This document shows positions 32,827 to 44,089 of a DNA stretch of 64,000 nucleotides, piece by piece. The stretch's first letter is position 1, and every line of letters begins with the position of its first letter. The position numbers and the translations under genes were made by a program. The stretch is taken from assembly GCA_006384855.1 (NCBI GenBank), contig VCJN01000308.1, positions 124,001 through 188,000 of the forward strand, written 5' to 3'. The DNA is from Tetraselmis striata (Eukaryota; Chlorophyta; Chlorodendrophyceae; Chlorodendrales; Chlorodendraceae). The notes beneath the pieces are model-generated. The model saw only the letters and a program-made list of their open reading frames with translations, did no database searches and was not told the DNA's origin.

Positions 32827-34066
32827 TGCTGCCGCGCGCGGGGGCGGGGGGGGGGGGGGGGGTTGAGAGTTGGGGTGGATGTAACCCACCACCGGCAGGC
32901 AACACAGATGCGAGTGCGCGGCTGTCCGCGCTTGATTCAACGGTGAGCGGCGGTGACTGTGAGGCGACCCCATACTTCATGCGTGTGCTGGGGCGTTACA
33001 CAATCATCAGCAGTTAGGGCGGCTGCATTAAAACGCGCACCTACGAACACCACCTACCGCCTACCACCTACCGTACCACCTACATCCGCCCACACCTCCG
33101 CCCGTCGTGCCGCACATCGCCGCACACCGCGGGGTCAGGGGTCAGCGATGTGCGGTCAGCGATGTGCGGTCAGCGATGTGCGGCGATGTGCAATGAGTGC
33201 GTACATCCGCCTGTACTTAGCCCGGGTGCTCCGCGTCGGCGGGCGACACGCGAGCCCGCGTGCGCATATCAATTTGATGAAATTATGGAAACGAGAAATT
33301 CATATAGTACTTTACAGGTCGCGCGCGATAGTCGTCGCTACTGGGTATGAAATCCACGTCCCTCGTCCGTCCCGTATCGTCCCCGTATGTCGTCGTTCGT
33401 CACCAGTAGGGCACATTTACGTCACATCTGAATCTCACAGTGCGTGGTCCCCCCGCCCCCGCACCCCCCCCCCCCCCCGGGCCACATTCCCCGATGGCAG
33501 CTGTCGCGAATATTGTAATTCAATCATTCTTCGGCAAACCGCTGCCTGCCCCCGCCCTCCCCCTCGCGAATATTTATGTAACGTGATCACTCTTTGGCAA
33601 AACATGGCAGCCAAACCGCCCATCTGATGACCTTTGATCGGACGGCTGGCAGGCCCGTTCAGCAGTACTAGCTATAATGTACACAAAATTCCCCAGTGTT
33701 ACCAAATACTTACGGCTGCGATTTGCGCTCCCATGTACTAATAGTCGTAGTTATCCACAGGACCACTCGTCATCGCGCCCGGGTTCGTACTAGATACCCG
33801 GTACCGGCTTAATAAATATATCGCGTACTACCCGGTACCCCACGGACAACCTTGTACCTTATACGTCAGTGCCATGTAACAATTCACCGGGCTAGTACGA
33901 CTACCAGAATGATGACAAAAAGGATTTATCGCCCGCCGGCAATAACGCCGGATGTACTCGCACGTAACTGGATGGCCGCCACCAGCAGCAGCCTTCACGG
34001 ATAAATAATAGTCGCTAGTAGTAGTGCTTCGTCACCCGTATGTCACATCTGAATCTCACAGTGTAT

Positions 34067-34734
34067 GCCAACTATTGATGTCAACATCGGGTTATGATAC
34101 ATGCTCGCGATCGCGATACCGCAGTACATCGGTTGATAAATCAGCGGAGACACTTGGTTTTTTGGAAAGCTTGTTTTTCATTACTGATGCCTTTTTGACC
34201 GGCATCGCGTATGCAACTATGGAGTTGTACTGCTACATGTACTGTTGACCCCCATATGGAGCATTACCGCGGATAGCATGTCGTGTAGTTAGGCGCGGTT
34301 AGGCGCGGAGTAATAGGGAATACAGTAACCGTACAGTAGAATTGAGTACGGATATAGTACAAGTACCGTGTTAGGCGCGGTTAGGCGGACCCCGTTTCGA
34401 CGAGTGCCGCTACCCCCCCCCCCCCCCCCTCCGATTTTTCGTGATTTCGGGACCCAAAACAGAACGTTTAATCGTAACACCCTGATGCATAACGCCTGAC
34501 GTGACTTATGATTTGGACTGAAACTTGCATTTTCGCACTAATAATAACTACGTAATATAACGCGTTTGACCGGTCGGCCGTAATAACGCGTACGAAAAGG
34601 ATCTGATGACGCGTTTATTCTTGGGGTTTTTTCGTATGTATAGCCAGTACCAGGTACATGCACCACGTAGTCGCTAATTAGGATCAGTAAACACATCCAT
34701 CATGTATAGAAATACATATATATATATATAGAAA

Positions 34735-34772
<38 letters not shown>

Positions 34773-34914
34773 GAAATACATGCATAAAGATGTTTAAGAT
34801 GTATCTGTCACTTTCTTCCAAAAAAGCCAAATTATTAGCAACGCATTCCCTGTTGCTTATAATCTTTTTTCTTCTCCATTCTAATTGTCCCTTGCTGTGC
34901 ACCAGATATGTATG
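34067..34914. other. Unassigned stretch with poly-C, AT-rich tract and a shared repeat
   Basis: GTTAGGCGCGGTTAGGCG is repeated near 34290-34385, and a poly-C run lies at 34414-34430. A (TA)n-rich segment at 34710-34775 can fold on itself. At 34793-34855 TTTAAGATGTATCTGTCA and following bases match 63602-63655. No gene seen. Confidence 0.5.
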
Positions 34915-35165
34915 TGTTAAGATCCATGTGGACATACGGTCCATGTGTACATGGAGCGGTCCATGTGGACATGGAGCCTCCATTGACCCATGTCCACATG
35001 GCCCCGTACCATGTACACATGGAGCAATCCGGGTCATATCCGTGTGGACATAGGCCGCATGTCGGCCCATGTCTACATGGGTCGACCCATGTTAGCATGG
35101 AACGTCTGTCGCGTCCCATGTTCAAATGGGCCGCGCTGGGCAAGCCCATCTGCACATGGCCACGA
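34915..35165 (+). repeat. Left inverted repeat: array of CCATGTNNACATGG palindromes
   Basis: About ten variants of the 14-bp palindrome CCATGTNNACATGG are spaced roughly 18-30 bases apart. The outer half aligns base for base with the complement of 39300-39400. Likely transposase binding sites. Confidence 0.9.
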
Positions 35166-35450
35166 CGCACGGTGGCGGGTAAGGCGCTGTTCGGGCAGGC
35201 GCCGGATCGCGGTTACGACCCGGCCTTTGTACGGGCAGGTGCTGGTTCGGGCTGCGGCGCCCGCCATTCTGCGGACGAGTGCCGTGCCGGCGCGGGAGCT
35301 GCGATCGGGCGCCAGGTACAGTCGCTGTTAAAAACCCCTGCGGACAGTAGGCCGTGCTCACTCGTCCCCACAGTAGCACTCAATCGCAGCTGCGCAACTT
35401 CCCTCTCCGGGACCGCATCTGCCCGGCTCTGGTCGGCTCTGGTCGATACT

Positions 35451-38400
35451 ATGGCCTTAGGCAATACTGATGCTACCGCAGGGGCTGCCGCACCGGAGGG
35501 TGGGCCGGCCGAAGATCAACCGGAGGTTGAGGCACCATCGGTGGTGCAGGCGCATCGCGACGTCTTCAACAAGAGACTTCTTGAGTATGTGGGGCAACGT
35601 CGAGACAACCAGACGTTGCGGACAGAGGCAGAGTACAATGAAGCCATGCAAGTCCTCCGTACCTTCGAACAAACGACGAGAGAGGTGGGGCCCGCCGACA
35701 TGCCTTGTTCGCAGGTTGCCCCCCGATATGGGCCACAGACCTCGCGGGTAGGCGGGTTCGCGTGTTATCACTATACAGTCTGACGTTTAGCCGACCCGGT
35801 CGCGCACCAGCCCGCTCATCCTCTACATAGTACAGTTCCCGACAGTCGGCTCTTTTGCCTCGTTGTTTGCGCCTGTAGCTCCGCTGCCGGCGCCGATTCT
35901 ACGGTACGGCATGCAACTGGGCGGGCACTTGCAGCCGCCGCCTGTACTGCCGCGCCGAGCCGAAATAAACTGGCGCCGCGCCTCTGCCATGTACTGAGGT
36001 GCAAAGTGCTCTTCTTGTTGGACTGTCGAGCAGGAATGACCTACAAAGCGCCTGGGATACAAAGCGCCGCTTCGATATCTGACCTGCGGAGACTCCGATA
36101 TGGTCATCCAGAGAGGGAGACATAAATGTCCCTCTGGAGCAGGTGAAGCTCGTCAGTCATGCCGGGATGGTCTTCGAACACATGCGGGATTTGCACCTCA
36201 AAGGGGTGCACGCCAAGGTGTACCTCCCTGAGCCCTTCCATTGTCCCGCTCTGCTTGCTGCCACTGCATGTTGGCTACGTGCACACCACTAAGTGTACCC
36301 TCCCCCCATCACACTGTGCAGCTCAAGAAGCTTCACAAAATGATTCTGGGAAGGTACTGCAACATTCCCAGGCGTGTCGTCAAACTTTTCTGCGAAACAT
36401 GCATCACCTGCGCCAAGCACAGAACTACTAAGGCTAAGGCCGGTCACCGGCCGATATTGTCCAAGGGCATGTTCAGGGCCCGTGGCCAGATCGACCTCAT
36501 CGACTACCAATCATCAGAAAACAAGGGCTACCGCTTCCTGTTCACCTACATCGACCACGGCATCAAGTTTTGCTTCTGCACTCCGGTCCCCAACAAGGAG
36601 GCTTGTATGCCACAGTAGCGGGCGAGTTTGATATTTGCGCGCCTATCCAACCCCCTTGCTTCCGCCTTCCCCCTTTCTTATCTAATCTATGTATCTTATC
36701 ACCCCGCCCCATCCCTGCAGAAGGATACCATAGCAGGGAAACTGTTTCTACTCTTCTTTCTCCTTGGGCCGCCTGCCATCTTTCAAGCTGACAATGGTAG
36801 AGAGTTCTCCGTGTTGCCGACAAGCAACCGAGCAAGATAATTGGTCTCTCGGAGGAGGAAGAGAAGGAGGTTTGTGGGTCATTGTGTAATAAATAGCATG
36901 CTGCTCAGCCTGCATACAAGTGCAAGTCTAAGATATGTGCGTGTTGTGATTGCAGGTGATTGAAAGCACCATGAAGCTCTTGCCTGCCTGCCAAATGGTA
37001 ACAGGGAGAGCTACACATAGCCCCAGCAACGGCGGCCTTGAAAGATTCGGCCGCACCATTGAGGAGTACATCGCACATTGGTGTGATGAAAACAAGTCAT
37101 TTGCCCAATTGCCCTTTGACGAAAAGGGGCAGCAGACAGAGGAGCAGGCGCGCCAAGAGCAGCAGCCACAAGCGCAGGAAGACATGGATGTCTGCAAACG
37201 CCAACGCCTCTCCCAGTTGGTGAATGCCCGCAAAGCCGTTCAGTATTGTTGGCCTGCCATGCTGCGCATGTACTGCGCCATAGCATAAAGTGCTGAGCAA
37301 TGATTATATTAATGTGATTATAATCAACTCTTTAACTAATATAACAATCGACAGTAGTATTATCACTACTCTTATTAACGTATGTCAATATTATATATGT
37401 TGGGTTTTATATATAATTACTGCTGCTGCTATTGGGTTATGTATTGGGTTATGATGTTGTACATACTGTTATATGATAAGGCCCTCTAGCCAAGGCCATA
37501 CCTTTGATTGTAATGTCTCTCTCTCTCTCTCCAAATAATACTTATTATATTTTTTATGTGTGTTTGCTGTATTATTTATTTATTTTGAATACTATAATTA
37601 TGTAGCAGTGCTAGCTCGTATTCCACAGCATATATATCATGAACACACAAGTGCTAACTAAAATTTCCCTGCTCCCCGCTCCTACGTGTACACAAAAGAG
37701 ATCTGCCAATCACGTCCAGGATTAGCGTGAACGCGCAGCACGATGAGCAGCTGCTCACTCGCAACGAGGACCAGCAGACACTACGCGCCTACGTCCCAGA
37801 CCCCAACTTGCCATGGGACCCGGACACATATTGCGCCCCATGCAAGGCTTGGTGCGATGGTGGGCATTGCAAGATTGGGATGCTTATCCCCACAGCCGGC
37901 CTTGTCAAGGGTCATCAGTGTGGCGCGGCAAGGCCTTCTACCATGTCATATCCACAGGTAGCCTGTTGCTGCTGTCAATCTTGCCAGCATGCCCGTTATT
38001 TATGGCATGGGTGTGACTGTGTCACTCATGTGTCTTGCACGCAGGTGGAACGGATGATGGCCACTGCAGCAACGATTGCATGGCTGCTGGGACAGTGGAT
38101 GTGGTGCCTCGCTCTGTTGAAACGACAAGTGCAGCCACCGTTGCAGCTGCCTCGTCCTGTGGGTCAGTGGGCCGTAAGAGGCAAAGGTCGCCCGAGGAGC
38201 CACCAGTGCTTCCGGCTGCAGCGGTGGAGGCTACTCCACAATTCCTCGTGCAAGCACGCGCGGCCGTTGGCGATTGTAGTCCAGTATCTCCCTCCCAGCT
38301 GGCCAACGGTCCCGGGCGGTGCGCAATCAGGGCTCAGTGCGGTGCTGCACAGGCCAAGCAGGCTAGGGTGATGCGTGCCCGTGTCGCTGCCAAGGCCGGC

Positions 38401-38988
38401 CCAGCACCGGTGGTGGGTGATGTGGTCAGAGTGCCGTTGGAAAAGGAGGACCGTGGCAAGGTGGACCTTAGATTCTTGACATGCGTGGTGAGTGAGGTGA
38501 GCTATGTTATGCTCCTCTTGTTGAATACTGATGCCAGTTGAACGCAATGCTTGATGTGTCCCAGTGATGACGCGCACATCTTCTTTCTCAAATGCCCTCC
38601 CCAACCCCCTGTTTTGCAGGTCACAGACTGCAATTCTTACAGAGTGGCTGTGGACGCAGGTGTTATCAAGACCACATATGGGCAGCAAGATATGGATCAG
38701 TTGCGCAACATTGCACCCGCGCGGGTGGGCTTGGCGGGTGTGGTAGTGAAGTGGAGCGACCAAGCATCATGACAAGGTGTAAGATCTGTGTCGCTATTTG
38801 GGGGCCGAGGAATGATCAAATGCACATGTAAAGGGCCGCGTGCCACCAGTGTGTGCAGTTGCCGCAAAGCTGGTAGGAAATGCAACTCTAGGTGTCACCC
38901 TGATAACAACTGCTGTCGGAACATTGAGGACCACGGTGCTGGCACGAGCGCTCAAGGAGCTGCCACCCCAGTCCGTTTGATGAACTAA
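35451..38988 (+). pseudogene. Ginger/KRBA2-like transposase gene, multi-exon
   Basis: An ATG at 35451 (MALGNTDATAGAAAPEGG) opens an exon with RDVFNKRLLEYVGQRRDNQ. Exon 36150-36605 holds HTVQLKKLHKMILGRYCNIP, FCETCITCAKHRT and the integrase strand RARGQIDLIDYQSSENKGY with its catalytic Asp. After an intron, exon 36721 onward gives LGPPAIFQADNGREFS (second Asp). Exon 36956 onward gives MVTGRATHSPSNGGLERFGR (Glu region). Later exons carry VGDVVRVPLEKEDRGKVDLR (38043-38487, GTGAGT donor) and, after 38621, TDCNSYRVAVDAGVIKTTYG. A Cys-rich CTCKGP ... CSCRKAGRKCNSRCH tail follows, as in KRBA2 relatives. The frame is interrupted in at least two places. AT-rich 37290-37700 is probably intronic. Confidence 0.7.
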
Positions 38989-39124
38989 ATTCTAGAATAA
39001 AATAAAATTCAACCGAAGTCTCTCTTTAATTTCACTATAATTTAAAGTTAATGGAATCTGCTACTTAATTTGAACTTAATTGAAATCGAATTAATTTTGC
39101 CTTAAAATGCGGACAGAAACTTAC

Positions 39125-39400
39125 CATATCACACATGGGCTGGATAGCGTGGATCCATGTGTAAATGGTCCAACTACCGCGCTCCATGCGCACATGGGCC
39201 GGTCCGTGTGTACATGGTCGTTTGTCGAGGGCAGTCCATGTGTACATGGGTCAGCCAACGACCCGTGTTCACATGGACCGTTTCCGGTTAACTCCATGTG
39301 TACATGGTACAGGCCATGTGGACATGGATCAATGGAGGCTCCATGTTCACATGGACCGCTCCATGTACACATGGCCCGCATGTCCACATGAATCTTAACA
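39125..39400 (-). repeat. Right inverted repeat: array of CCATGTNNACATGG palindromes
   Basis: About twelve palindrome copies such as CCATGTGTACATGG. In reverse complement it matches the left array, including the segment GGAGCCTCCATTGA. Confidence 0.9.
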
Positions 39401-40693
39401 TATAGACTGGCATAGTAGTTTGTTTGTGACGACCCCACCGCCCGCGGCATACCGAGCCACGAAAAATCTTGCCCCTCGCTAGCAGCAGCAGCATGCGCTA
39501 TTGCTCCGCCGGAAACTACAACTTCCTGAGATGCTACGAGTACTATTATATGGCAGTACGGTTACTACTGTAATGTTGCGCATTTTCCAGACTTATCATC
39601 CCATCATAGTAAGTTCAATCAGACCCGGTTCCCCGAATAACTGTATTGCACACGAGTAGTGGTCCTCACAGGACAGTGTTGGGCGTTCGAATTACCCCAC
39701 GCAGCTCGCCAACAAATGGGATTGTGCCCTACAAACATGTCGCTGCCGCGCATGCTTACGCACTATTATTGCATATGCTGGTTATATGGTGGGATGGCCA
39801 TGGGTGAGTAGGGAAGGCTGCGATGCATGATAGCAAAGTCGAGGGTAGTAGGACGTTGCTGGGTGCTTGGGGCGCGGGCCATATTAGTTGTGTGTTTTCG
39901 TGCGCGATCATGCTGATGGTGTGGTGTGATCCCGTACCGCCACTACAATATAGTTGCCCCCCGCTTGTCTTGAGCAGCCCTAAAAGACATAGCAGCACAT
40001 GAATACGCATAGCGTTATATATTGCGACAAAAAACCATTTTACCTTCACAATATAAAGTTTGTCGCAAGCAGAATAACCGGCTAATACCATTCCTCCACA
40101 GTGAACCAACTTGCTACGGCTGTCAGAGCACGCTTGGGCACGATCGATTTTTAATATATTCATAGTAGGTCGAATTATTTTCGTCGTCGATGACAGCAAG
40201 AGGTGGTCTCGGCACGACGGACGTGCAACTTTACGCCACCACGTGTGTACTCGCAAAGCAAAAGACGTATATCCAGGGGTGTGACTGCAGTGTGTTGGAT
40301 GTTCTCGCGCACAGACTACCAACCTGCCCGACTCACATATTTTATGGGACATGCCCCCCCCCCCCCCTTTTTAGGCTCGAGCGATGCGCACAGCCGCCTT
40401 GCCCAATCCCAGCACGACCTCTGCACAACAAAGCATTGTTTCCATTATTTGCCAGCCGCGAAAAAGGCCCACGGGCGGAAGGAGCTTGCGAGAAGTCGAG
40501 AATCTTGTCCTCTATGGTTGCACACGCAAGCGACTAGAGCAATTGTTTAGTAACCATGATTTCCCCCCCCCCCCTGCATGCCCTACTCCCAGTTCTCTAT
40601 TTACACGACGCATGGTGCATAATAGTTTTCAGACCAAGGGCGACGTGGTATATGGCATCTAGCACGGAGGGAATTGTATAGTTCCTCATATCC
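39401..40693. other. No convincing gene
   Basis: A 198-residue minus-strand frame at 39756-40352 has no recognisable motif and is probably chance. Poly-C runs lie at 40357-40367 and 40563-40574. Confidence 0.5.
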
Positions 40694-40697
40694 CATA

Positions 40698-41221
40698 TGT
40701 GACAATAATGGCATACTCTGTACGGGTACTGTATGATCGTAGCATCATTCATGTACGAGTACCTGCTGTATCGTATGTGTGCGCGCGTGTGTCACGCGCC
40801 ACAATACGAGTACTGGTGGATGATGAATCATGAGATGAGCCCTACTGGTACCGGTACACTGTTCAGTAGTAGTTACGGGATAATACGCATGTGCGTACCC
40901 GTAGCGGGCATATATGTATAATGCACCTGCCTCTGTAACATCAGTTGTATACTTGTGTATAAACTGATGTGTCAACTACATGTGCGGAGGTCTCTAAGCG
41001 ACGACCTCCTGTTCGACACTTAAAGGCACGACTCTCCACGGTGACGCGCTTAGCAGTGCGCGTGCCGCTTGGTGGTGGCTAGCTGTGAGCTAGCCATACG
41101 CATAAATAGCGGCGGGTGGTGACAACGTTGTAACCATTGTTTCTTTCTCTCTCTGCTGCCTTCTTTGTGTTTACGACAGCCTTATCTGCCTGACCTGCGT
41201 GAGGCACCCTAGACTGTCGCA
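40698..41221 (+). repeat. 5' LTR of the chromodomain Gypsy element
   Basis: Begins TGTGACAATAATGGC and ends GACTGTCGCA. Near-identical to 47115-47638. It contains an internal AT-rich CATAAATAGC segment near 41100 that could be a TATA region. Confidence 0.95.
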
Positions 41222-41300
41222 CTGGTTTCGGAGCGACTGTTGCGCTCCTTATCCTAGCTTCCACTGCTTTATCTGAGATAACTCGACTGAACAGTTCGAC

Positions 41301-41744
41301 ATGTCCGAGTCGATGAATTCTGCTGGCAAGAGCCGAGAGCTGCTGCTCAACGAGGGAAGTTCTGTCGACCTGTCGACTACCAAGGTTTGTGCAGCCGTGG
41401 TGGTGACTTACGGTAAGGGTCACTCGGTCGAACGCCAAGTGATTCTGACGACTGAACCGAACGCTAGATCGACTCTCTTCTTACCTGTCGGAAAGTCGAT
41501 AGCGTCTGACAAGTCTGTGCGCGGCACGGCTGTGCGGAAACTCCGCGAGGAAACTGGTCTGCTTGTCTCTGAGGACGACTTAGAACTGTTTGACGTTCTC
41601 ATCATAGATGGCATGAAATGTTTCTTATATGCATCTAGGCTATCATCCAGAAAGATAGTCAGTCAGATGCGCACGCCTGAAATGCGCACGCCTGAAATGA
41701 GCACGACAGGAAGGTCGCACGCTCTAGTCATATATCGCACCTAG
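41301..41744 (+). other. Nudix-like domain in the first coding region of the chromodomain Gypsy element
   Basis: KVCAAVVVTYGKGHSVERQ is a Nudix-type first strand. FLPVGKSIASDKSVRG then TAVRKLREETGLLV follows the Nudix box layout (G-x5-acidic-x7 ... R-x-L-x-EETG), with LELFDVLI after it. Nudix proteins cleave nucleoside diphosphates linked to another moiety or bind such ligands. Here the domain sits where Gag should start. The match is by motif and fold layout only, and activity is not claimed. Confidence 0.65.
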
Positions 41745-41924
41745 CTGCACCAGTAGCTGCTGTACTGGACTGCCGGAGCAGCTCGGTACAGTGGGACTGA
41801 AGTCGACGACTACTGCCGGACTTGCACATGCTGATCAACGACCTGCTGTGACTGCGACCTGGGAGCTCGTCGTATAGCCGTTCATGTTTCGGCTAAGTAC
41901 AAGATCCTCAACGAGAAGCTTGCA

Positions 41925-42060
41925 TCATCTATAGCAGCATTTGCATATGCATCTGCATCTATAGTATCATCTGCACATGCATCTGCATCTATAGTAGCAT
42001 TTGCACCTGCATTTGCATCTATAGTAGCATCTGCACCTGCATTTGCATCTATAGTTTGCA
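41925..42060 (+). repeat. Short tandem repeats within the chromodomain Gypsy element
   Basis: ATCTATAGTAGCATTTGCAC and close variants (CATCTGCACCTGCATTTGC) recur about four to five times with a period near 36 bases. Confidence 0.8.
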
Positions 42061-42339
42061 TTCAGGTAAGTTTGTTACTACAGATGACAGCAGGACGTGC
42101 TGATGGAGTGCCGGTAACTTCCGCTGAGTACGCGTCAAGAATATGTCGACATACCGGCGATATCTCGACAGGAGATAAGCAACGAGCCGATGACCGTCGA
42201 GTGTGCGGCGAACCTCGGCGTATCATTCGCTTGCTATCCGAGGAGAAGCACGACGGAGTCGACGAGTCGACACGCTGTTCGGCGACCTTTGCTATGGTCT
42301 TTTAGTGGCGCCCGTTCTCTCGGTAAGTTGCCTCGGCAC

Positions 42340-42440
42340 AAAAATGCATGAGCCTGAGAAGTATGCTAAGCATCTGGCTGCTAAAACATGCTTTAAGTGT
42401 GGTGAGGCTCACCTTCTGAAAGACTGCCCTAAGATGAAAT
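42340..42440 (+). other. Zinc-knuckle (nucleocapsid-like) part of the chromodomain Gypsy element
   Basis: TCFKCGEAHLLKDCPKMK is a retroviral-type CCHC knuckle, marking the end of Gag. It binds nucleic acid. Confidence 0.75.
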
Positions 42441-42819
42441 AGGGGTGCCCTTATTCTGCTGCTGACAGCTCAGTAGATAGGGATGTAAGTGATGTTTGTG
42501 TTACATCATGCTGTCCAGTAACTGTCGAGTCGCATGACTGCGAAGTTACTGTTGCCGATATGTCATTGGCACCTGAGGTATCCGCATTATTGTCTAATGC
42601 ACGTCTGAATGACGATATACCTGTGACGAGTACATGTTCGAGTAACGATGTCGTCATCTCTGAGAGTAGTAACGACTATGTTGAGTCGCCTACTGATGAG
42701 AACTCGAATAGTGTACGCGAGTCTGGTACGACTTTGCCAGTAGCCTGTGTAACGGGTGCTCGGAAAGTTTCGACTCATCGTCGCGTAAAGGCTCTGAGGC
42801 GTCGTATGCCTAGAAAGAC

Positions 42820-43290
42820 TGCAGTCAGTGCCGAGTGGCGACTGGTCGATAGAGTCTTCGATCCCTTACATGAGATGTTCCAGTTTACGCTGGAGGGTTG
42901 TGCGGATAATGAGGGTCTGAATACCCATCGAAACTTGCCGTTCTGTTCAGAACAAGATTCGATATTATCGCGCGACTTGTCGAATGAACGTGTGTTTATT
43001 CACCCTCCATGGCATATGACTGAGTCTATTGCGAGGCATTTTGAGCAATGCCGCAGTAGGGCTAAAGAACATACTGTAGGAGTGTTTGTATTGCCTGCAT
43101 TTGATAGATTCAGTGCTTTGACAAAGCATTGGAAACTATTGCAGCAATACCCGGCAAAGACACCTTTGTTCACCAGGTGGTCTCAAAAAAATGCCACAGT
43201 CCAGGAAGATGTTAGACCGCCAAAGTATGGGGTTAACATTTGGTTAGTTGATACTAACTGTGCTTTTCCTGATGACTTTGTACCTAAAAC
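42820..43290 (+). other. Dam-like methyltransferase-related domain upstream of protease
   Basis: FTLEGCADNEGLNTHRNLPF, then VFIHPPWHMTESIARHFEQC, then VGVFVLPAFDRFSALTKHW matches the layout of phage-type Dam N6-adenine methyltransferases. There, an acidic-Ala strand is followed by an NPP(Y/W) motif and a (V)xLxPA strand. HPPW stands in the motif IV position. Whether it is catalytic or a structural relic is unknown. Confidence 0.5.
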
Positions 43291-43489
43291 TGTCACAAGT
43301 CCAAATGTGAGTTTTAACGTGGACTCTGCAAAAGTTGCAGATTCTAGCGTTGGTATTGGTGAACGTGCATCTGAGTCTATAAATGAGTGTGATGCTGTCA
43401 ATGTGACTGATCCATCATTTTGGAGTATGCAAAGGCAAAGTTTGCCTCAGATTGCTTCTTTGACTCGTTGGGATGACCCCAGGCCATTG

Positions 43490-43850
43490 TTGAAAGTTAA
43501 TGTGACAATTAACGATGACGCCGTTGTGGATGCACTGGTTGATAATGCGGCATCTTTAGATTTTATATCTGAGGACTTTGTGCGCAGAAACAACTTGCAG
43601 ATACAAAAGTTGAAAGCCAGAACACCTGTCCGTTTGGCTAATGGTCAACGTGTCTCATGTTACCATACAAATGTTGTGTCTCTGTCTGTTGGAGGACATG
43701 TATTTGAGAATCGAGTATTTTATATACTGCGTGCGCTCAAAGTCTCCGACATTGTATTGGGTTTAACTTGGCTTGATGAAGCGCAAGTTACCATTAAGTA
43801 TGGTACGGAACATATCATGACTCTAATGGATGGAACCCATGTACCTGTTG
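43490..43850 (+). other. Retropepsin-like protease part of the chromodomain Gypsy element
   Basis: VDALVDNAASLDFISEDFV, RTPVRLANGQRVS and VLGLTWLDEAQVTI are in the order of a Ty3/Gypsy protease (active loop, flap, LG-x-x-WL). Confidence 0.75.
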
Positions 43851-44089
43851 TAATAGTGGGTCGTACTCCTGCATGTAGCATGATTACTTCCACTAGGGTA
43901 CAAAAGTTGATGCGCAAAACTGCTCGTGCGTCTAAGCATAATTCTTTGGCTGAATTCTATGTCGTTGAAATGTCGGTTATAAAGGATGATCCTGACCTGC
44001 ATTTAGACAATGCTATGACACCAGAGCAAAAGGATTCTATTCGTCATTTGTTGTATGACGAGTTTCCTGAAATTTTGCGTCCAGTCAAC

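Larger units (their letters stand above)
25802..33442 (-). mobile_element. Inner EnSpm/CACTA-like transposon, reverse orientation, nested in the outer copy
   Basis: The element starts CACTGTGAGATTCAG at 25802 with right-end type flanking (ATACGGGTGACGAAGCAC) and ends with the complement at 33442 with left-end type flanking, so it is reversed relative to the outer copy. It is bounded by CGT at 25799-25801 and 33443-33445, a 3-bp target duplication. It is 7641 bp long and collinear with the outer element, differing mainly in tandem-repeat numbers and homopolymers, so this is a recent self-insertion. Confidence 0.88.
18526..34063 (+). mobile_element. Outer EnSpm/CACTA-like transposon, interrupted by a reversed copy of itself
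   Basis: The left end reads CACTGTGAGATTCAGATGTG (18526 onward) and the right end is its exact complement ending at 34063. The 3 bases outside both ends are TAT (18523-18525 and 34064-34066), the 3-bp duplication expected of CACTA elements. Removing the inner insertion leaves about 7.9 kb. Left-end and right-end sequences diverge after the first 22 bases, so each end is identifiable. The element carries a BED/Tudor-like transposase-type gene, a minus-strand Cys-rich gene and a basic-tailed gene. CACTG rather than CACTA is a known variant of the ends. Confidence 0.85.
34915..39400 (+). mobile_element. Ginger/KRBA2-like integrase-type DNA transposon
   Basis: Both ends read TGTTAAGAT(C/T)CATGTGGACAT inward (34915 onward and the complement ending at 39400). 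The terminal inverted repeats are about 250-280 bp. Flanking tetramers TATG and TATA differ at one base, so a 4-bp duplication is possible but imperfect. Inside is a multi-exon gene with an rve-type integrase core and a Cys-rich C-terminus. The TG start and 4-bp target match the Ginger superfamily. The gene is interrupted in at least two places, so this copy is probably inactive. Confidence 0.75.

Noticed and set aside
18526-34063. A single giant transposon with 7-kb terminal inverted repeats
   Set aside because: The four end motifs and two separate 3-bp duplications show two elements, one inside the other. The arms are not terminal on both sides.
34915-39400. Reading the Ginger-like gene as a retroviral or Gypsy integrase
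   Set aside because: No reverse transcriptase, protease or LTRs, several spliceosomal introns, terminal inverted repeats, and a KRBA2-like Cys-rich tail.
39756-40352. 198-residue minus-strand open frame
   Set aside because: No motif, no relation to neighbours, composition as expected by chance.
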